From Plantago ovata (lineage: Eukaryota > Streptophyta > Magnoliopsida > Lamiales > Plantaginaceae): a DNA stretch of 64,000 nucleotides. The notes under the pieces were generated by a model. That model had not been told where the DNA came from and made no database searches. It saw only the letters and a list, made by a program, of their open reading frames with translations. The stretch lies in assembly GCA_028274465.1 (NCBI GenBank), contig CM051456.1, positions 110,971,397 to 111,035,396 of the forward strand. Reading direction: 5' to 3'. Both the position numbers and the translations under genes were made by a program. Numbering within the stretch: the first letter of the stretch is position 1; each line of letters opens with the position of its first letter. Positions 59,717-64,000 of this stretch are shown here, in pieces.

Positions 59717-60700
59717 ATATAAAATTAATTATAAACCACGAAAATAAAAGAATTTTATGAGATTCTTGTAAAATAGAGTTGCTAGAAGATCGACGAGCAA
59801 AGTTAAAAAGTTAAGCTTTTTTACTACTGTCTACTAAGACAATAAAGTTGGACGTGACGACTAGGAAACGGCTCCAACCTCGGACCAAAGGTCAAGTAAA
59901 TGATACACAAACCATCTAGCCAAATAATTTAGCCTCCAAATTACGAACAATAATTAATTACTCTATAATTACACATAAATTAAAATACCATTATTATTTC
60001 GAATATGAGTAGACTAACACAAGAAAGATCTAGGTGCACTATGTTTTATTATTGGCCTGCGGCTTTGGAATCCACTTAATAAACAATGTGTTAGCAGCTA
60101 CCGATGAATATTGATTCAAGACGTCGTAATTGTAGCTCGAGTACGGACCACATCCAACGAAAAAGCATACATATGCAACGCAAGAGCTTTTCCTATATGC
60201 TTGAAAAAGTTCGAAAGATTTGCTTTTCAATTTTGTCTTTTGGTTTTCATACGACAAAATTTCTGTCAATCATGAACAGTTAGGTTGCTGGCCTCTTCCT
60301 GCATATGTAAGCAGGTCATTGTTCAAAACTTTTATTTAACTCCACTGCCCTATATAATATGACTCACGTTCCAATTCATCTCGTTGGGGTATTACACGAA
60401 ACAAATAGACAATTCATCTCCACCCTGTAAGAGTGGTCCTAGTGTAGGGGGGTTGAATAGGAAAACCCTAGAGTATATTAAATCAAAGATAATGTAAATA
60501 AGTTTCCTTTTATTTAAAACGACAAAACGAATTTATTAATTAGAACCCTAATCCTGGGCGGGGGGCGCACACAAGCCAAGTAGCCAACCACAAGAGCCCT
60601 CCCTACCCATTTTTTTTGTTAAGAGAAAGGATCTAAAGGATCTATACACAGTTTACATTTGATATTTTCCTACCGTACTCATCTAGTGTGAAATGTACGT
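59717..60700. other. Gene-free stretch with a repeat-like GGGGGGTTGAATAGG word
   Basis: No gene recognised. GTCCTAGTGTAGGGGGGTTGAATAGG near 60436 looks like part of a dispersed plant repeat, but no ends are seen. A 76-codon minus-strand ORF at 60039-60269 has no recognisable domain. Confidence 0.4.
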
Positions 60701-60701
60701 A

Positions 60702-60757
60702 CTCCCTCCGTCCCCATGATAATACTACGTTTGTTTTTTGTATGGTTTTTAATAAAT
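60702..60757. mobile_element. Left part of a Stowaway-like MITE, interrupted
   Basis: TA followed by CTCCCTCCGTCCCCATGATA is a perfect Stowaway left end. The matching right end is absent because LINE sequence begins at about 60758. Confidence 0.55.
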
Positions 60758-61345
60758 GATCTTGTTTTTTTTGAAACGGCCAAATAATATACTTTTATTA
60801 ATAAAAAGAACAAGCATTTCTTATGCTCGTACAAGAGTACAAAAAAGAAAAAACAACAAGCTCATCCTCGGATCCAAGAACCAATCCACAATGTTATTCG
60901 TGCTTGTAAGCTTGCCCTTTACTTTCAACCAAAACCAACAAGAAATTTTTATCTTTTCCATAATTTGCCAATGGTTCGAGACCTCTCCATTAAAGATAAA
61001 ATCATTTCTTGCCTTCCAAAGAGCCCAAATGGTCGCAAACCACACTACTAACCGTTCTTTCTTTTCGCCTTTAGGTGCCCAAGTAGAAATAATTTCCAAA
61101 GTTTCCTCCATGGAGCCTCCTAACGGTAAAGTGGTGTTGAGCCAAATCGAAAGAGAGTCCCATACTGTTAGAGCAAACGGGCATTGACCCACTAAATGCC
61201 ACGAAGTTTCAACCGTGCCCTCACATCTATGACAACTACAATATCGTTTGTGAACACCACCCCTCTCATCTTAAGATTCTCCTTTGTAGCTATTTTATCT
61301 TGAATTAGCTTCCAAACAAAGATATGCCTTCGAAGGGACCAAGTT
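60758..61345 (-). mobile_element. LINE fragment (minus strand), interrupted by CACTA
   Basis: A T-run at 60765 is the poly-A tail read in reverse. The minus-strand frame 60821-61192, extended upstream to about 61342, encodes the zf-RVT region of a plant LINE: RRHIFVWKL, CHRCEGTVETSWHLVGQCP, TIWALWKARNDFIFNG. The sequence stops exactly where the CACTA end begins at 61346, so the rest of the LINE should lie on the far side of that transposon. Confidence 0.82.
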
Positions 61346-61935
61346 CACTACAACAAAAACAGGATTTAGCGACGGATACCATCCGTCGCTATATGTAAGC
61401 GATCCGTCGCTAAATGCCATTAGTGACGGAAAGCCCGTCGCTAAATAGGACGTCGCGAAAAGTGACGTCGCTAATGAAATAAGCGACGGATGGTTTAATA
61501 CGTCGCTGTTTTTAGCGACGGATTAGACGATCCGTCGCAAACTTCATCGTTGACCAAAGTTGAGACGGATTATTGATCCATCCCTACAATATGGCGACGG
61601 ATGAAATTATCCGTATTTCATCCGTCGCTATATTGCTGGAACACGTGTCAGGTGCTGGGCAGACGAGAGTTGGCGACGGATGGTTTAATCCGTCGCTAAT
61701 TGGTCTGGAATATATTTTTTTATTTGTTTATTTATTTATTTTATTTTAATTTTTTCTTTTTGTAGTTGTAACCGCAAATACGTAAATATTTTCGTAACTA
61801 TACATTATATACAAAAAAAAATTGTTCTAAGCATTAATAAAATGAAAGTACTAATTGTCCTAAGCAAAGGAACATGAAAAAAATTTGTTCGAAATAGAAA
61901 AAAATTGTTCGAAAAATAAAAAAAGAGTACTACTG

Positions 61936-62284
61936 CTGAGATCCTGGGGGGGCATTAGGGGGGGCATCGGCATCTGGGGGGGGGGGGGCATTAGGGGGGG
62001 GCATCGGCATCATCGAACATGAAGAAGTTGGGAGGTAGCGCTCCACCGGGGGGGGGGGGCATACTGCGCCATGATCCACTCGATGGATCTCTTGAATCCA
62101 TGCCTCATCTGCTGAGATCCTGGGGGGGGGGGGGGCATTAGGGGGGGCATCGGCATCCGGGGGGGCATTAGGGGGGGCATCGGCATCATCGAACATGAAG
62201 AAGTCGGGAGGTGGTGCTCCACCGGGGGGGGGGGGTATACTGCACCATGATCCACTCGATGGATCTCTTGAATCCATGCCTCAT
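61936..62284 (-). repeat. ~173 bp tandem duplication with G/C runs in the CACTA gene
   Basis: 61936-62108 and 62109-62284 are two copies of one unit starting TGCTGAGATCCTGGGGGG and ending CTTGAATCCATGCCTCATC. Each has GGGGGGCATTAGGGGGGGCATCGGC blocks. The G-runs differ in length between copies, changing the frame of the proline tail. Confidence 0.9.
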
Positions 62285-63224
62285 CCTCGTCTGCTCTGCC
62301 CTCAACCGAGCAGCCTCCTGGGCATGCTCCTGGACAGTCGCCTTCAGCTGCTGCTGCTCCTGGAGGAACTCGGGAGGCACATCGGCTTGTCCCCTTCGGC
62401 GCTTGGAGGAGCTGGAGGAGGAGCCACCCTGGTTCACCGTCTCCGCTATCGCCTGCGAGAGGTTGCCCATGCCGAAGACACGCCCCTTATCATCGAGATT
62501 CACGATCTTGAGATAGATGGCGTTCTCCTCCTCGACCGTGAGATCAAGGTTCTCAGTCCTGGCCAGGAACTCCGCCTGAAAATTCAAACAAACAATTAAC
62601 GATTTAATTAGTACGTTATTGATCGAAGAATCAAATATTCAACAAGAAGCTCAGGAATCGAAAAAATATAAAACATACCGCGATTGTTTTGGCCCTATCA
62701 GACTGGAAGGTCATCTTGCCATCCTTATCCAGCTCCCCGTGAGCCTCACAGAAGTGATCCCACATGGTCTGCTCCCTCCCCTCCGATATCTTCATCAAAT
62801 ATATATATAAAAATTAATAAAGTAATGATTGAATTGAAATAAGACTTAAGAAAGAAAAAGAAACTATAACAAAGTACGTGACTTACCGCGTCCATGTGGC
62901 GCGCCAACTGGGATTTCGAACCCAGCCGATGCTTCACCGAGCCTGTCCCATCCGGTGGATTATGGGACCGGTTCTCCCTGTTCTGGTCCGACAACTTCTG
63001 GGCTTGAAGGTTCTCCGCCCAATACTGCTTCCACAAGGGCCACTCCTCCTCCCCAATCCACCCCGGCTTCTTCCCCGATGCCTTGATCTTGGCGACCTTC
63101 TTCCGGAAGGCTTCGGAGCCTTCATGTTCGAAGGCATACCACAGATCCGACTTGAACTTGTTGGGGAGGAAGAACTTCTCCTACATTTCAGAAAGTATAC
63201 AAAATTCAGACTAACATATATATG

Positions 63225-63414
63225 ACACGGTGACTAACATATCACCCAAACAATTGCACATTGTCCTATTTTCAACTAACACACGGTGACTAACATATCA
63301 CCCAAACAATTGCACATTGTCCTATTTCAACTAACACACGGTGACTAACATATCACCCAAACAATTGCACATTGTCCTATTTCAACTAACACACGGTGAC
63401 TAACATATCACCCA
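63225..63414. repeat. 55 bp tandem repeat (3.4 copies) in a CACTA intron
   Basis: Units start with ACACGGTGACTAACATATCA at 63225, 63281, 63336 and 63391 (last one partial). Copies are almost identical, so the array is young. Confidence 0.93.
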
Positions 63415-63603
63415 AGTAAAGAAAGATTAAACCATAAGAGAAGAAGAAAGATTACTAACCTCCAGAGCATTCCAAATCTCCGCCTTCCGCTCCGGAGTGA
63501 AAGTATGTCACTGGGCTCCAAGTGGTGGGAGATCCACTTTCTTCGTGGATTCCTTGCTGATGAACTTTGCAGCCTCCCCAGGCATCATCCTGTTGCAATA
63601 ACA

Positions 63604-63710
63604 TACACAAATTAATCCAACTAATAAAACTTACAATACCAAACACACAAATTAATCCAACTAAATAAAACATACAATACCAAACACACAAATTAATCCA
63701 ACTAAATACC
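63604..63710. repeat. ~47 bp tandem repeat in a CACTA intron
   Basis: CACAAATTAATCCAACTAA occurs three times, separated by AAAC(T/A)TACAATACCAAACA. It lies between exons 63460-63589 and 63715-64000. Confidence 0.88.
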
Positions 63711-64000
63711 TTACACATGCCCAGGCATGGGCCAGACGACGAGCTTGCCATTCACCCGCTCACCCGCCCTGTACACCTCCCCATTGTACCCATCATCCGG
63801 CAGGTTAGCAAACACGTCTGGGCCAGTAGACCCTGCACTGCTGCTAGAACGGGGGCCAGGGGACTGGGTCTCACTGACATGAGTCGCCGAGGTCCCCCCG
63901 ACTCCGGCTGACTACTAGGGGTGCGGAATGGCGAGTCTGGCTCGGCGTAGCTACGGCTGCTGGGCGCCAACAACTTCCCCGGTTTCTTTGGCCTCGGCAT

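Larger units (their letters stand above)
61346..64000 (-). mobile_element. CACTA (En/Spm) transposon, one end in window
   Basis: CACTACAACAAAAAC at 61346 is a classic CACTA terminal repeat. The next 350 bases are packed with subterminal copies of GCGACGGAT/ATCCGTCGC in both directions, the binding-site arrays typical of this superfamily. A multi-exon minus-strand gene with Transposase_24 character follows and runs past 64000. The other terminus and the target duplication are outside the window. Confidence 0.9.
61930..64000 (-). pseudogene. CACTA-encoded Transposase_24-like protein, degenerate and cut by window end
   Basis: Minus-strand exons by splice signals: 63715-64000, 63460-63589, 62887-63180, 62679-62789 and 61930-62575. 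The product has a Ser/Pro-rich N-terminus (SYAEPDSPFRTPSSQPES), LPDDGYNGEVYRAGERVNGKLV, the region KFKSDLWYAFEHEG...KKPGWIGEEEWPLWKQYW, then the SDQNRENR...KHRLGSKSQLARHM motif and DKGRVFGMGNLSQAI, the usual order of plant Ptta/En-Spm ORF1 proteins. It ends in a proline-rich tail coded by long C-runs. Lesions: a base missing in the G-run at 63895-63900, and TGA at 63508-63510 where Trp is expected. It probably binds the subterminal repeats; the catalytic TNPD-type protein is not in this window. Confidence 0.8.

Noticed and set aside
62195-62599. Plus-strand ORF of 134 codons and several others across the G-runs
   Set aside because: It is antisense to the CACTA exon 61930-62575, whose splice sites and protein motifs are convincing.
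63225-63414. Regularly spaced repeats resembling a CRISPR array
   Set aside because: The whole unit repeats with no variable spacers, and this is plant nuclear DNA; it is a plain tandem repeat.
1-64000. tRNA, rRNA and snRNA genes
   Set aside because: No tRNA A/B boxes with cloverleaf context, rRNA or snRNA motifs were noticed on either strand, though a covariance search was not possible.

Overview
This window is nuclear DNA of a flowering plant. The evidence is multi-exon genes with short GT-AG introns, plant-specific families (respiratory burst oxidase, germin-like protein, plant-type inositol polyphosphate kinase, CYP71-clan P450), plant L1-type LINEs with a C-terminal RNase H, Copia, CACTA and MITE elements, and AT-rich spacers. 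A dicot is most likely; nothing in the sequence fixes the genus.

Layout. 1-5.6 kb: an RBOH NADPH oxidase on the + strand, cut by the left edge. 7.4-8.1 kb: a single-exon germin-like protein (-). 9.4-11.05 kb: an inositol polyphosphate multikinase (-) with a 5' UTR intron. 11.7-14.75 kb: a 5'-truncated LINE with a clear target-site duplication. 15.4-17.3 kb: a frame-broken P450 (-). 18-20.4 kb: MITEs and a TA microsatellite. 21.0-23.7 kb: an amidase-signature protein (+). 24.4-26.4 kb: a second truncated LINE. 28.7-39.4 kb: a Tudor-SN ribonuclease gene (+) whose last intron holds a 5.7 kb Copia retrotransposon. 39.9-42.6 kb: a frame-broken calnexin (-), convergent with Tudor-SN. 43.0-46.1 kb: an unusual non-LTR retroelement ORF whose C-terminus looks like a restriction-like endonuclease (RLE) rather than an APE endonuclease plus RNase H. 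46.2-49.8 kb: elements with long terminal inverted repeats. 51.0-51.6 kb: a small two-exon gene of unknown function. 51.9-60.7 kb: no protein gene, but two hairpins that resemble MIR477 precursors, plus MITE copies. 60.75-64 kb: a LINE fragment interrupted by the end of a CACTA transposon that carries a degenerate Transposase_24-type gene and runs off the right edge.

The protein genes are unrelated single-copy housekeeping or stress genes with no operon-like arrangement; several (RBOH, germin-like, P450, calnexin) belong to families often involved in oxidative, defence or ER stress, but nothing here shows joint regulation. A recurring oddity is the loss of single bases, often in short homopolymers, from otherwise well conserved genes (RBOH exon 1 donor, P450, amidase, Tudor-SN, calnexin, two transposon ORFs). 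This is either real decay or residual assembly error, and it affects how every broken gene here should be read. Genes with two or more such lesions are typed as pseudogenes as written.
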